Origin: DAOUJI01 sp965237875
GTDB taxonomy: Bacteria > Chloroflexota > Dehalococcoidia > Lucifugimonadales > JAGWBF01
DNA: 64,000 bases
Direction: 5' to 3'
Assembly: GCA_965237875.1 (NCBI GenBank)
Contig: CBDEGP010000001.1
Coordinates: 744,001-808,000, forward strand
Both the position numbers and the translations under genes were made by a program. Below are positions 8,016 through 16,648 of the stretch, in pieces (the first letter of the stretch is position 1; each line of letters opens with the position of its first letter). The notes under the pieces were generated by a model. It ran no database searches. It was not told the origin of the DNA and saw only the letters and a program-made list of their open reading frames with translations.

Positions 8016-8973
8016 CCTTAAACAAGGGAAGTATCTCGCTGGCGAACAGCTCCATGCCCTCTTCCAGGGCTTTCTGGGGATCGGGTTCTCCCGCAATGGA
8101 CGGTGTGCATTGAACATGCTGGAGTCCGGCCTTGGCGTACTCCCTGAGGTCGTTGGTTACCTGGTCGGGAGACCCGGTGAGAGGCGGGCGGTCGTCTCCC
8201 TCCACCGGCGCTTCGGTCAGGACCGTCCGTCCGCTCGTGCATATCTCGATCTCCGACGGGTCTCTCCGGTCCCGTTCACACAACTCCCGTAGCAGGGAGA
8301 CCTCCTCGGCCAGCTGCGATGGAGTCACGTTTATGCATATGAACCCGTTGCCCAATCTGACCGCACGCAGGGCCGCGTTGCGGCCTTTGCCTCCGATGTA
8401 GATTGGGGGGTGGGGCTGTCGGTGGGGTTTGGGGAACGTGCCGGCGTCGATGAATCCCACGTAGCGGCCCACGAAGTTGGAGGGGCCCGTGTTGGTCCAC
8501 ATCTCTTTGATGGCCCGGATGTACTCCGACGTGACGGTCCCCCGCCGCCGGAAGTGTTCCGCCGGCAGGCCCAATGCGACGAACTCGTCCTCCAGCCATC
8601 CGGCTCCGGCTCCCAGAATGATACGTCCATTGGACAGAAGGTCGGCGGTCGCCAGCATCTTGGCCGTGAGCGCCGGATGGCGGTAGGGAATGACCAGCAC
8701 GCTGGAGATTATGCTGACCCGGCTGGTGGCTGCGGCAAGAGCGTTCATCATCACCAGCGGGTCGTACACGTTGGAGTCCCAGGCGAAGGCAAAGTCCCCG
8801 GTGCTGTTGTAGGGATAGGCCGTCTTGAAGACCTGGGGCAGAATCACATGGTCATGGACCCAAACGGAGTCGAATCCCAGGTCCTCGGCGCGCCGAGCGA
8901 TTTCGAGGCATGCGCCGGGTCCCGGCTCGTTGCCCATCGATCCCAAGTTGCCCATGGAAACTCCAAACTTCAT
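8011..8973 (-). CDS. Luciferase-like (LLM class) flavin-dependent oxidoreductase
   Basis: 320 residues from the ATG at 8973 (MKFGVSMGNLG), chosen because GGGGGAGG at 8980-8987 precedes it; a longer frame to 9018 adds 15 unlikely residues. Family segments: 'ARRAEDLGFDSVWVHDHVILP', 'TSRVSIISSVLVIPYRHP', 'ADLLSNGRIILGAGAGW', 'QPHPPIYIGGKGRNAALRAVRLG'. It is predicted to catalyse flavin- or F420-dependent oxidation of an unknown organic substrate. It shares organisation with the gene at 6428-7375 and is divergent from the amidohydrolase at 9103. Confidence 0.88.
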   Translation of the reverse strand: MKFGVSMGNLGSMGNEPGPGACLEIARRAEDLGFDSVWVHDHVILPQVFKTAYPYNSTGDFAFAWDSNVYDPLVMMNALAAATSRVSIISSVLVIPYRHPALTAKMLATADLLSNGRIILGAGAGWLEDEFVALGLPAEHFRRRGTVTSEYIRAIKEMWTNTGPSNFVGRYVGFIDAGTFPKPHRQPHPPIYIGGKGRNAALRAVRLGNGFICINVTPSQLAEEVSLLRELCERDRRDPSEIEICTSGRTVLTEAPVEGDDRPPLTGSPDQVTNDLREYAKAGLQHVQCTPSIAGEPDPQKALEEGMELFASEILPLFKE

Positions 8974-9032
8974 TAGACGCCTCCCCCTAAGCGATGCAAG
9001 GCAAAACGAACCTCTCAACCAGCCCGTGAGGG

Positions 9033-9061
9033 TTGACGTTGCGACTATACCACAGTATCTT
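9033..9061 (+). promoter_or_regulatory. Sigma-70-type promoter for the amidohydrolase gene
   Basis: TTGACG at 9033-9038 and TATCTT at 9056-9061 are separated by 17 bases and lie 41 bases before the ATG at 9103. The spacer holds CTATACC, which on the other strand reads TATAG and might serve the divergent monooxygenase gene. Confidence 0.5.
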
Positions 9062-9102
9062 GGTGGCGAAAGGCATTTTTCAGTTAGCGCGAGGGGGATG
9101 CC

Positions 9103-10305
9103 ATGGACGAGTTCAAGTTAATCGACGGCGACGCTCACATCCTGGAGCATGACGATATCTTCCAGAACTATCTGGAGAAGAAATACCAGCCTTTGATTGA
9201 CGTCGCCAGCGTCAGGTGGTGTAGGACTTCCAACCTGGGGGAAAGGAAGGCGGCCGCGATGGAAAGCGACGCCGCGGACCCTCTCTGCTTCGAGATGAAT
9301 CTGAAGGTCATGGGCAAGCAGATGCCCTTTGGCGCCGAAGGCTTCGTCAATGCCGCCAAGGGCTTCGAGGGAAGGGACCTTGACGACCTGGACAGGGCCT
9401 ACGGCAAGTGGGCCGACATGAACTTCCCGGCCAGCGCTTATCGGGAGGTCATGGACACCTGCGACATCAGCCACATGATTCTGTACCCCACTGCCGGGTT
9501 CTGGATTACCGGCGTGGAGGAGATGGACGGAGTCGCCGCCAACGCCATTCGCCGGGCATACAACCGGTGGTTGGGGGACTTCTGCAAGGAGATCGGCGCC
9601 GGCGCCTGCGGGGCGGCTTCCATCGACCTGAGGGACCCGGTGGCCGCAGCCGAGGAGGTCCGCCGCTGTGTTAAGGAGTACGACTTCAAGGCCGTACACA
9701 TGAACCCGGCGCCCCACCCGGACATCCGGGTCTATCATGAAGAGTGTGACGTGCTGTGGGAGACCTGCGCCGAGTTGAACGTACCCATCGGACTGCATCC
9801 CAGCACCAGCCACCCCTTCGACCAGGGCTTCCTTTCTTACATTGACGGCCTGAGAAACTGCGCCTCCGCCGTATCATTCGTCATGGGAAGCATGTTGGCG
9901 TGCACCGCCTTCATCATGGGCGGAGTCCTGGAGCGGCACCCCAAGCTCAAGCTGGTGTTCCTGGAGTCCGGTTGCGGATGGGCCGCCTTCTGGCCTGACC
10001 GCCTGGAGGCAGGAATTCAGGGAGGCACTCGAAAGCTCAAGATTGAGGGTCTGAACCACTCCCCGCAGGAATACTTCGAGCGCCAATGTTTCGTGGCCGC
10101 CGACCAGGACGACCCGGGCATGGAGGACCTGATTGACGCCATCGGAGACCATGTCATCCTGGGGGCCACCGACTTCGGCCACCCCGAAGGGCGGATGTAC
10201 TACCGGGCCAAGCAGGACATGATGAACATGCCCAACATCTCCCTGGAGAGCAAGCGTAAGATACTCAGGGAGAACTCCCTCAGGGCCTATCCCATCAAGG
10301 CGTAG
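9103..10305 (+). CDS. Amidohydrolase family (amidohydrolase_2) protein
   Basis: 400 residues of the metal-dependent TIM-barrel hydrolase/decarboxylase group that includes ACMSD-type decarboxylases. The metal-binding opening is DGDAHILE (D10, H12, E15). Later landmarks are 'AVHMNPAPHPDIRVYH', 'VPIGLHPSTSHPF', 'LKLVFLESGCGWAAFWPDRLEA' and the C-terminal 'ILGATDFGHPEG', where the catalytic Asp lies. Start chosen at the ATG after GCGAGGGGG. Family members hydrolyse or decarboxylate aromatic and related carboxylates, which suits the neighbouring monooxygenases. The exact substrate is not readable. Confidence 0.85.
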   Translation: MDEFKLIDGDAHILEHDDIFQNYLEKKYQPLIDVASVRWCRTSNLGERKAAAMESDAADPLCFEMNLKVMGKQMPFGAEGFVNAAKGFEGRDLDDLDRAYGKWADMNFPASAYREVMDTCDISHMILYPTAGFWITGVEEMDGVAANAIRRAYNRWLGDFCKEIGAGACGAASIDLRDPVAAAEEVRRCVKEYDFKAVHMNPAPHPDIRVYHEECDVLWETCAELNVPIGLHPSTSHPFDQGFLSYIDGLRNCASAVSFVMGSMLACTAFIMGGVLERHPKLKLVFLESGCGWAAFWPDRLEAGIQGGTRKLKIEGLNHSPQEYFERQCFVAADQDDPGMEDLIDAIGDHVILGATDFGHPEGRMYYRAKQDMMNMPNISLESKRKILRENSLRAYPIKA

Positions 10306-10357
10306 CCCCCCAATGGGCGCCACTCCTTCTCCCCTGGCGTGAGAAGGTTGTGCAACC

Positions 10358-10567
10358 CCCTTTCCTCTGGGAGAGGGCTGGGGTGAGGGCGTTCCCCACC
10401 TTCGTGCAAGGCCCTGGATTCGGCCTCCGCCGGAAAGACGGGAGCGGGGCTGTGGACTGTCGTAGGGGTGACCGGCGGTCGCCCACGCCACCATCCCGCA
10501 GCAGTTGCTTGAAAGCTTGTCGAACCATGAATGGACGGCCCTTCGACAGGCTCAAGGCGAACGGGGA
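10358..10567. repeat. Dispersed repeats, including element copy B (reversed)
   Basis: 10358-10392 is the CTCTGGGAGAGGG...GGGGTGAGGGCG repeat. 10415-10567 is a reverse-oriented copy of the composite element seen at 51833-51971: CTGGATTCGGCCTCCGCCGG, then GTCGTAGGGGTGACCGGCGG, then GCTTGAAAGCTTGTCGAACCATGAATGG, then GACGGCCCTTCGACAGGCTC. These occupy most of the 335 bases between the amidohydrolase stop and the remnant at 10641. Confidence 0.8.
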
Positions 10568-10640
10568 AAACGTTGGCACGGCGAAAATTGAAAGATCCTG
10601 GGCCAAGACCCGTCCACGCACCGGACCGCCGTCCTGTGGA

Positions 10641-10790
10641 CTAGGACCAGGAGACGGGCAGCGACTTCAAGGAGCGGAAGCTGTTGGTGGGATGGTACTC
10701 CAATTCCTCCGACTCTAGGCGCATCTCCGGGAACCTGTCGGCCAGGGCCATGAACGCCTCCTGACCCTCCAGTATGGTCAACGTGGTCAT
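10641..10790 (-). pseudogene. Cytochrome P450 C-terminal fragment (49 codons)
   Basis: The minus strand from ATG at 10790 to TAG at 10641 encodes 'LEGQEAFMALADRFPEMRL', then 'HPTNSFRSLKSLPVSW'. This matches the extreme C-terminus of bacterial P450s (LEGxxAL..L..RFP.LRL, then RGLxSLPV.W). The heme-cysteine region is absent upstream. Oddly the fragment begins at an ATG with AAGGAG at 10796-10801, so it may still be translated as a 49-residue peptide. Most likely a decayed gene. Confidence 0.6.
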
Positions 10791-10923
10791 GTCATCTCCT
10801 TATGATATAAGGCTGGCCTGGAATAGTGGGTTGGCCGTTTGACACCTCTCTCCTGCCCAAGTATTCTCTGCTTAACGGTGTACGGACGGTGTGACTCGCA
10901 CAATATGTCCAAGGCGGGATTTC

Positions 10924-11682
10924 ATGGGGCGTCTCGACGGTAAAGCGGCCATAATCTCCGGCGGAGCTCGAGGCCAGGGAGCGGAAGAGGCCCGTCTCTT
11001 CGCCTCCGAGGGCGCCAGCGTCGTAATCGGGGACATACGGGACGAACTGGGCGTTCAGGTGGAGGCGGAAATCCGGGAACGCGGGGGAGGGGCAGACTAC
11101 GTGCGGCTGGACGTGACCCAGGAGGACGATTGGCGGAGAGCCGTAGAGTTGGCGGAGTCAAAGTACGGGCGCCTGAACGTTCTGGTCAACAACGCAGGCA
11201 TAGTCACCCTGTCTTCCATCGAGGACATGCCGGAGGAGGAGTGGGACCTGATTATGGCCGTGAACATGCGCGGCGTATTTCTTGGGACCAAGCACGCCAT
11301 ACCGGCCATGAAAAGGGCCGGGGGAGGCTCCATAATCAACATATCCTCGGGGGCTGGCATTGCTCCGGCCTCTCCTTCCTCCGCCGCCTATGCCGCCAGC
11401 AAAGGCGGGGTGCGGCTTTTCACCAAGGCCACCGCAGTCCAGCACGCCAAGGACAACATACGGTGCAACTCCGTCCACCCCGGCCCCATAGACACCCCAA
11501 TGGTCCAGGAAACGCGGCTGGCCAGACCGGAGGAGATGGCGGCCCGCATGGAAAGAGTGCCCCTGGGACGCATGGGCGAGCCGTCGGAGATAGCCTACGG
11601 AGTCCTCTTCCTGGCGTCCGACGAGTCGTCCTACATGACCGGCTCGGAGGTGGTCATCGACGGCGGCAGGACGGCCATGTAG
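10924..11682 (+). CDS. Short-chain dehydrogenase/reductase (SDR)
   Basis: 252 residues from ATG 10924; an upstream GTG at 10891 would add 11 residues with no better ribosome site. Cofactor motif GGARGQG at residues 13-19, D37 of 'IGDIRD' suggesting NAD preference, NNAG at 89-92, active-site N114, S142, Y156 and K160 (YAASK). C-terminal 'DESSYMTGSEVVIDGG' is classical SDR. It oxidises or reduces a hydroxyl or keto group of a small molecule. It starts a rightward run of catabolic genes. Confidence 0.9.
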   Translation: MGRLDGKAAIISGGARGQGAEEARLFASEGASVVIGDIRDELGVQVEAEIRERGGGADYVRLDVTQEDDWRRAVELAESKYGRLNVLVNNAGIVTLSSIEDMPEEEWDLIMAVNMRGVFLGTKHAIPAMKRAGGGSIINISSGAGIAPASPSSAAYAASKGGVRLFTKATAVQHAKDNIRCNSVHPGPIDTPMVQETRLARPEEMAARMERVPLGRMGEPSEIAYGVLFLASDESSYMTGSEVVIDGGRTAM

Positions 11683-11726
11683 GGTGAGTCAAGCAACAAT
11701 CCCGCACGAAAAGTAGGAGGAGACGC

Positions 11727-12401
11727 ATGACTAAACGAAAGGGCGGTGTTATATCGGTAGTGTTCGCCGACGTCGAGCCGGAGCATGACGAGGAGTGGAA
11801 CCGGTGGTACAACGAGGAGCACATTCCCGACCTGCTCAAGATGCCCGGCTATCTCGACGCGGCCCGATACGAGGCCGTAAGAGGAGCGCCCAGGTATCTG
11901 GCCGTCTACGAGCATGAATCCATAGATGTCTTCTCCACCCCCGAGCGTGAAGCCTATCGGCAGAACCCTCCGGAGTGGACCAGGCGAATAAACAAGTTGG
12001 GGGCTGCACGCACCGTCCGCAACGTATACTCCCGAATCTACCCGGAGAATGAAGAGCCGGAAGTGTTGGGCAGGAGAATGCCTCCGGCTGTGCAGGTGGG
12101 CCGTATGGAGGTCCCGGCCGAGATTGAGGAAAAGTACAACCACTACTACGACAACATACGTCTGCCCCAGAACACGGCCTTGCCCGGTTGCCTGTACGCC
12201 CGGCGGTTCCACTGCGTAGAGGGTCCCGGGCCCAAATACCTGACCCTGTATGAGTTCGAGCATGAGAACGTCTCGCAGACCATAGCATGGAACGAGTGGC
12301 GCAAGACGGACACGATGAATGACTACATTGGCGGCGATTACGACCACGCTCACGGCTCCCCGGGTGTATACCGCCGCATTTTCCCTCAACGATCCTTCTA
12401 A
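11727..12401 (+). CDS. Duplicated dimeric alpha-beta barrel protein (EthD/DUF4286-like)
   Basis: 224 residues made of two similar ferredoxin-like halves. The first has 'EHDEEWNRWYNEEHIPDLLKMPGYLDAARYE...PRYLAVYEHES' and the second has 'EEKYNHYYDNIRLPQNTALPGCLYARRFH...PKYLTLYEFEH'. This 'W/Y-N..H-lP.l..lPG...ARR' pattern is seen in dimeric alpha-beta-barrel proteins associated with ring or polyketide chemistry. AGGAGG precedes the ATG. It lies between SDR and molybdenum-hydroxylase genes, so an auxiliary role in the same pathway is likely. Enzymatic activity is unproven. Confidence 0.65.
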   Translation: MTKRKGGVISVVFADVEPEHDEEWNRWYNEEHIPDLLKMPGYLDAARYEAVRGAPRYLAVYEHESIDVFSTPEREAYRQNPPEWTRRINKLGAARTVRNVYSRIYPENEEPEVLGRRMPPAVQVGRMEVPAEIEEKYNHYYDNIRLPQNTALPGCLYARRFHCVEGPGPKYLTLYEFEHENVSQTIAWNEWRKTDTMNDYIGGDYDHAHGSPGVYRRIFPQRSF

Positions 12402-12443
12402 TTTCTTAACACGGGGGCGATGACTAAAGACCAGGAGGGCGCC

Positions 12444-14798
12444 ATGACGTCGGGACAGATAATAAAAAGCCCGGAAGTTCCCACTTATAATGTGGTGGGC
12501 ACGAGGCCCGTCCGCCACGACGGCCCGGACAAAGTCACGGGCCGCGCGCGCTACGCCGCCGACACGTCGTTTGCCGACATCCCCGGGCCCGCGCTTCTGC
12601 ACGCAAGGGCGCTGCGGAGTCCCCACGCCCATGCGCGCATCAAGTCCATAGACGCTTCCAAGGCCCTGGCTCTCCCCGGGGTGAAAGCCGTGGTTACGGC
12701 CACCGACCTGCCTGAGGTCTCCGCCAAGCTGTCGGAAATAGAAGAAGGCGCCGCCGTCAACTACGGTTTTTACAGCCGCAACGTCATGGCCCGAGAGAAG
12801 GCTTTGTATAAAGGTCATGCGGTCGCGGCTGTGGCGGCTTCCAGCGCCCACGTCGCTGAAGAGGCGCTGTCTTTGATAGACGTGGACTACGAAGTGTTGC
12901 AGCCCGTGTTCACCGCCGAGGAAGCCATGAAGGACGACGCTCCCATACTGCATGAGCGGCTTGTGACAATGGCCGACGCAGCTTTTAGAGGGGGAGGGTA
13001 CGCTGATGACGACGTGGAGCGTCCCTCCAACGTAGCCAACCACTTCGAGTTCAAGTTGGGCGACCCTGAACAGGGTTTCTCCGAGGCCGACATTGTAGTT
13101 GAACGGGAGTACGACACCCGGCCGGTGCATCAGGGGTACATCGAACCCCACTCGGCCACCGCCTATTGGGGGTCCGACGGACTCGTCACGATATGGACCA
13201 GCTCTCAAGGCCACTTCGCTCTGAGGGACCACACCTCCAGCATGCTGGACCTGCCGGTGTCCCAGGTGAAGATCATCCCGATGGAGATAGGCGGCGGGTT
13301 CGGAGGCAAGGGGCAGGGAGGCTGCTATCTGGAGCCGGTGGCAGCGGCGCTTTCCCGGAAGACCGGACATCCCGTGAAGCTGAGCATGACCAGGACCGAC
13401 GTGTTCCTGGGCACCGGTCCGACGTCGGCGGGCCACATCAAAATCAAGATTGGGGCCAGGAACGACGGTAAGATCACCGCCGCGGAAGCTCATCTTGTAT
13501 TTGAGGCAGGCGCCTTTCCGGGGTCTCCCGTAGCGTCGGGCACACGGACCATATTCGGCCCCTACGATATACCGAACGCCTACCTGGAAGCCAAGGACGT
13601 GGTGGTCAACACCCAGAAGGTTGCAGCCTACAGGGCGCCGGGCTCTCCCATCGCATCCTTTGCAGCCGAGACGGTCATAGACGAGTTGTGCGAAAAGCTG
13701 AGGATGGACCCCATCGAGATGCGCCTGCTCAATGCTTCCAAGGAGGGGACCAGGCAGGTCACCGGGCCGGTGTTTCAACGCATCGGCAACGTGGAGGTCC
13801 TGCAAGCGGCCAGGGACCACGGTCACAACAAAGCCCCGCTTTCGGATGGGCCGGTCGGAAAGAAGCGGGGACGCGGGGTGGCCAGCGGGGCCTGGATGAA
13901 CGGGACCGGCCCCGCCAGCGCAGTGGCGTCGGTGAACGCCGACGGCACGATAAGCCTTCTTGAAGGCTCTCCCGACATCGGAGGCAGCAGGGCCGCCGCC
14001 GCGATGCACGTGGCCGAGGTCCTGGGAATCGACGCTGAGGACGTAAAGCCGTCCATCGGCGACACAGCCGCAATAGGTTACAGCTCCGGGGCCGGCGGTT
14101 CCGGTGTGACCTTCAAGACAGGGACCGCCGTATACGAGGCGGCGCAGGACGTTAAACGTCAGATGATGGACCGCGCGGCCAGGATATGGGACGCCGGCGT
14201 GGAGGACATCGAGTACGGCAGCCGCGGCGTACTGTCCCACAAGTCCGATCCGGAGCTCCGAATGACCTTCGCGGAGCTGGCGGCCAGGTTGAACGCCACC
14301 GGCGGTCCCGTCGTTGGAAGGGCCGCGGTCAATCCGTCCCGGGTGGGGAACGCTTTTGCCGTGCATATGGTGGACGTGGAGGTTGACCCGGATACGGGTA
14401 AGGTGGACGTACTGCGCTACACCACGTTCCAGGACGCGGGAACGGCCATACATCCCTCCTACGTCGAGGGGCAGATGCAGGGCGGCGCCGTTCAAGGCAT
14501 CGGTTGGGCTCTCAACGAAGAATATTACATGAGCGGCGACGGGCAGATGCTGAATTCCAGCTTCCTGGACTACAGGATGCCCACTTCACTGGACTTGCCC
14601 ATGATCGACACCGTGATAATCGAGGTCCCCAACCCGGGCCATCCCTTCGGGGTCAGAGGAGTGGGCGAGGTGTCGCTGGTGCCGCCTATGGCCGCGGTAG
14701 CCAACGCTATATACGACGCCGTCGGCGTCAGAATGACCAGGCTGCCCATGAGCCCGGGGGCGATACTGGAGACTATGTGGGAACAAGAGGACAAATAA
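12444..14798 (+). CDS. Xanthine dehydrogenase-family molybdopterin-binding subunit
   Basis: 784 residues of the large molybdenum-hydroxylase subunit (aldehyde oxidoreductase/xanthine dehydrogenase/CoxL superfamily). Visible are 'RHDGPDKVTGRARYAAD', the Mo-cofactor loop 'GGGFGGKGQG', 'VAAYRAPGSP', 'QGGAVQGIGWALNEE' and 'FGVRGVGEVSL', whose Glu is the likely catalytic base. The sequence AYRAPG rather than AYXCSFR argues against a CO dehydrogenase. Start at 12444 follows AGGAGGG; an ATG at 12420 is less well placed. The FAD subunit and the [2Fe-2S] subunit normally encoded alongside are absent from both flanks. Confidence 0.9.
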   Translation: MTSGQIIKSPEVPTYNVVGTRPVRHDGPDKVTGRARYAADTSFADIPGPALLHARALRSPHAHARIKSIDASKALALPGVKAVVTATDLPEVSAKLSEIEEGAAVNYGFYSRNVMAREKALYKGHAVAAVAASSAHVAEEALSLIDVDYEVLQPVFTAEEAMKDDAPILHERLVTMADAAFRGGGYADDDVERPSNVANHFEFKLGDPEQGFSEADIVVEREYDTRPVHQGYIEPHSATAYWGSDGLVTIWTSSQGHFALRDHTSSMLDLPVSQVKIIPMEIGGGFGGKGQGGCYLEPVAAALSRKTGHPVKLSMTRTDVFLGTGPTSAGHIKIKIGARNDGKITAAEAHLVFEAGAFPGSPVASGTRTIFGPYDIPNAYLEAKDVVVNTQKVAAYRAPGSPIASFAAETVIDELCEKLRMDPIEMRLLNASKEGTRQVTGPVFQRIGNVEVLQAARDHGHNKAPLSDGPVGKKRGRGVASGAWMNGTGPASAVASVNADGTISLLEGSPDIGGSRAAAAMHVAEVLGIDAEDVKPSIGDTAAIGYSSGAGGSGVTFKTGTAVYEAAQDVKRQMMDRAARIWDAGVEDIEYGSRGVLSHKSDPELRMTFAELAARLNATGGPVVGRAAVNPSRVGNAFAVHMVDVEVDPDTGKVDVLRYTTFQDAGTAIHPSYVEGQMQGGAVQGIGWALNEEYYMSGDGQMLNSSFLDYRMPTSLDLPMIDTVIIEVPNPGHPFGVRGVGEVSLVPPMAAVANAIYDAVGVRMTRLPMSPGAILETMWEQEDK

Positions 14799-14820
14799 TA
14801 GAATAATCTCAGGAGGAGAT

Positions 14821-15939
14821 ATGGCCGCATTACCGGATGTCTGCAAAGTAGCCGCTCTCGTGGGCGTCCATCAACCCATGGAGATCATGGAAGTCCCGAT
14901 TCCCAAGGAAATGGAGTACGGGTCGATAATCGTCAAGACCGCCGCCGCCACCATCTGCGGCAGCGACGTCCACTACTGGGAGGGCGAGTCCACCACCGCC
15001 CCGAAAGAGTTCCCGCGCATATTGGGCCACGAGATGACGGGGCGTATAGCCAAGCTGGGTGCGGGCGTAACCCACGACTCGGTCGGGCAACCTCTGGGTG
15101 AAGGAGACCGCATCATATGGACCCACGGGTTTTGCGGCCAGTGCCGCTACTGCACCGTGGAGAACCAGTACACCCTCTGCACCAACCGGCGAGGCTACAT
15201 GACGCCGGTTTGCACCGAGTATCCATATCTAGTCGGCGGCTTCGCCGAATACTGCTACGTCTACCCGACCTCCGGCAGGCTCAAGGTGCCCGACGGCGTG
15301 TCCGACGACCTGGCGTCCGCCGCGGCCTGCGCTCTGCGTACGGTCGTCCACGGGTTTGACCGCCTGGGACGCATAGAGAACAGGCACACCGTAGCCATCC
15401 AGGGCAGCGGCCCGCTGGGCCTCTTCTCCCTGACACAGGCCCTGACCGCCGGGGCAAGGAAGGTCATCGTCATCGGCGGTCCGCCGGGCAGGTTGGAGAT
15501 AGCCAGGAAGTGGGGCGCCCACTTCACGCTGGACGTCGGTGAACTCGACGCACAGGAACGATACGAGCGCATCATGGACATAACCGGGGGAGAGGGGCCG
15601 GATGTGGTGGTTGAGGTGTCCGGCGCCAAGACCGCCTTCACTGAGGGTCTCCAAATGGTCCGGGGGACCGGCCGCTACCTGATCATCGGGCAGATCGGCC
15701 CCCATGAGGTTACGTTCAGGCCGGCGGACATCACGCGCAAGCACATGCGCATCGTTTCCACCCAGTCCGCCAGCGTCGCCCACTACTGGAAGGCGCTGCA
15801 GTTCCTCCAGGACAACGCGGAGAACTTCACGTTCGAGGACATGATAACCAGCCATACGCCTCTGTCGGGCATCAACGAGGCCATGGAGCGGATGAAGTCC
15901 TTCCAGGACCTGAAGGCTGCCTTGACCTTCCCAGACTAA
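14821..15939 (+). CDS. Zinc-binding alcohol dehydrogenase (MDR family)
   Basis: 372 residues. Catalytic zinc ligands C46 (TICGSD) and H70-E71 (GHEMTG); structural zinc cysteines C105, C108, C111 and C120; Rossmann segment 'IQGSGPLGLFS'. AGGAGGAGAT directly precedes the ATG. It follows the molybdenum subunit by 22 bases and shares the 'GAGVTxDSxGxP' insertion with the dehydrogenase at 1126. Likely NAD-dependent oxidation of an alcohol in the same pathway. Substrate unknown. Confidence 0.88.
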   Translation: MAALPDVCKVAALVGVHQPMEIMEVPIPKEMEYGSIIVKTAAATICGSDVHYWEGESTTAPKEFPRILGHEMTGRIAKLGAGVTHDSVGQPLGEGDRIIWTHGFCGQCRYCTVENQYTLCTNRRGYMTPVCTEYPYLVGGFAEYCYVYPTSGRLKVPDGVSDDLASAAACALRTVVHGFDRLGRIENRHTVAIQGSGPLGLFSLTQALTAGARKVIVIGGPPGRLEIARKWGAHFTLDVGELDAQERYERIMDITGGEGPDVVVEVSGAKTAFTEGLQMVRGTGRYLIIGQIGPHEVTFRPADITRKHMRIVSTQSASVAHYWKALQFLQDNAENFTFEDMITSHTPLSGINEAMERMKSFQDLKAALTFPD

Positions 15940-15955
15940 TACGGTCCCGCCGGAC

Positions 15956-16612
15956 ATGGCCATGCGGAAGGCGCTGCTGGGCACGACCAACCCCGCCAAG
16001 CTGGAACGCTTGCGCTGGCTGCTGGATGGCCTCCACGTAGAGACCGTAGACCCGTCGTCTGTGGGCTTGTCGGGGTTGGACATCGAGGAAGTCGGCGCCA
16101 CCCACGAGGAAATTGCCCGGCTGAAGGCAGAGGCTTGGTCCCAAGCGTCTGGCCTTACGGCCCTGGCAAGCGACGGCGGCCTCGTGATACCGGCCTTGGG
16201 CGGCGACTGGATTAGCCTTCACACCCGCCGCTTTGCCGGTCAGGACGTCGACGACGATGCCCGCATCCGGCGTCTCCTTGAGATGATGGAGCCCTACAGC
16301 GGCGAGGACCGGAAGGGCGTCTGGGTAGAGTCTACGGCTGTGGCCGGCGCCGGACTGTCCACCGTCTCATGGTCGGTGGAAGGGCCTACCGGATACATCC
16401 TGGAGGAACCCGGCGACGCTTATCGCATACCTGGGTTCTGGTTTTTCTCTCTATGGTTCCTTCCGGGGCTGGGCAAGACCTACGCCGCCGCACTTAACGG
16501 GCCGGAAGCTGACCTCGACTCCATAGGCGACCATTGGGCCCGGCTGAAGTCCAAGGTGCGGGACTACTTCACGGAAGCGCTTGCGGTGGCGGACTCAGAC
16601 GGTTTGGAGTAA
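15956..16612 (+). CDS. HAM1/RdgB-like non-canonical purine NTP pyrophosphatase
   Basis: 218 residues with the HAM1 opening (LLGTTNPAKLERLRWLL), 'EEVGATHEEIARLKAEAW', and 'ALASDGGLVIPALGGDWISLHTRRFAG'. These correspond to the substrate-binding and metal-binding segments of inosine/xanthosine triphosphatases. The central SDGGL replaces the usual DDSGL, and the C-terminal half (RIPGFWFFSLWFLPGLGKTY) is divergent. A housekeeping nucleotide sanitizer or a specialised relative is possible. The ATG is 17 bases after the dehydrogenase stop without a strong ribosome site. Confidence 0.72.
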   Translation: MAMRKALLGTTNPAKLERLRWLLDGLHVETVDPSSVGLSGLDIEEVGATHEEIARLKAEAWSQASGLTALASDGGLVIPALGGDWISLHTRRFAGQDVDDDARIRRLLEMMEPYSGEDRKGVWVESTAVAGAGLSTVSWSVEGPTGYILEEPGDAYRIPGFWFFSLWFLPGLGKTYAAALNGPEADLDSIGDHWARLKSKVRDYFTEALAVADSDGLE

Positions 16613-16648
16613 TATTCGATGGACATTTCAAGGAGAAGCTGATACTCG

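Noticed and set aside
8018..8599. Alternative minus-strand frames within the second monooxygenase gene
   Set aside because: Overlap the monooxygenase frame, are Arg/Pro-rich and lack any recognisable motif.
11631..14495. 954-codon open frame on the minus strand
   Set aside because: It is antisense to the well-supported molybdopterin subunit; composition-driven shadow with no family features.
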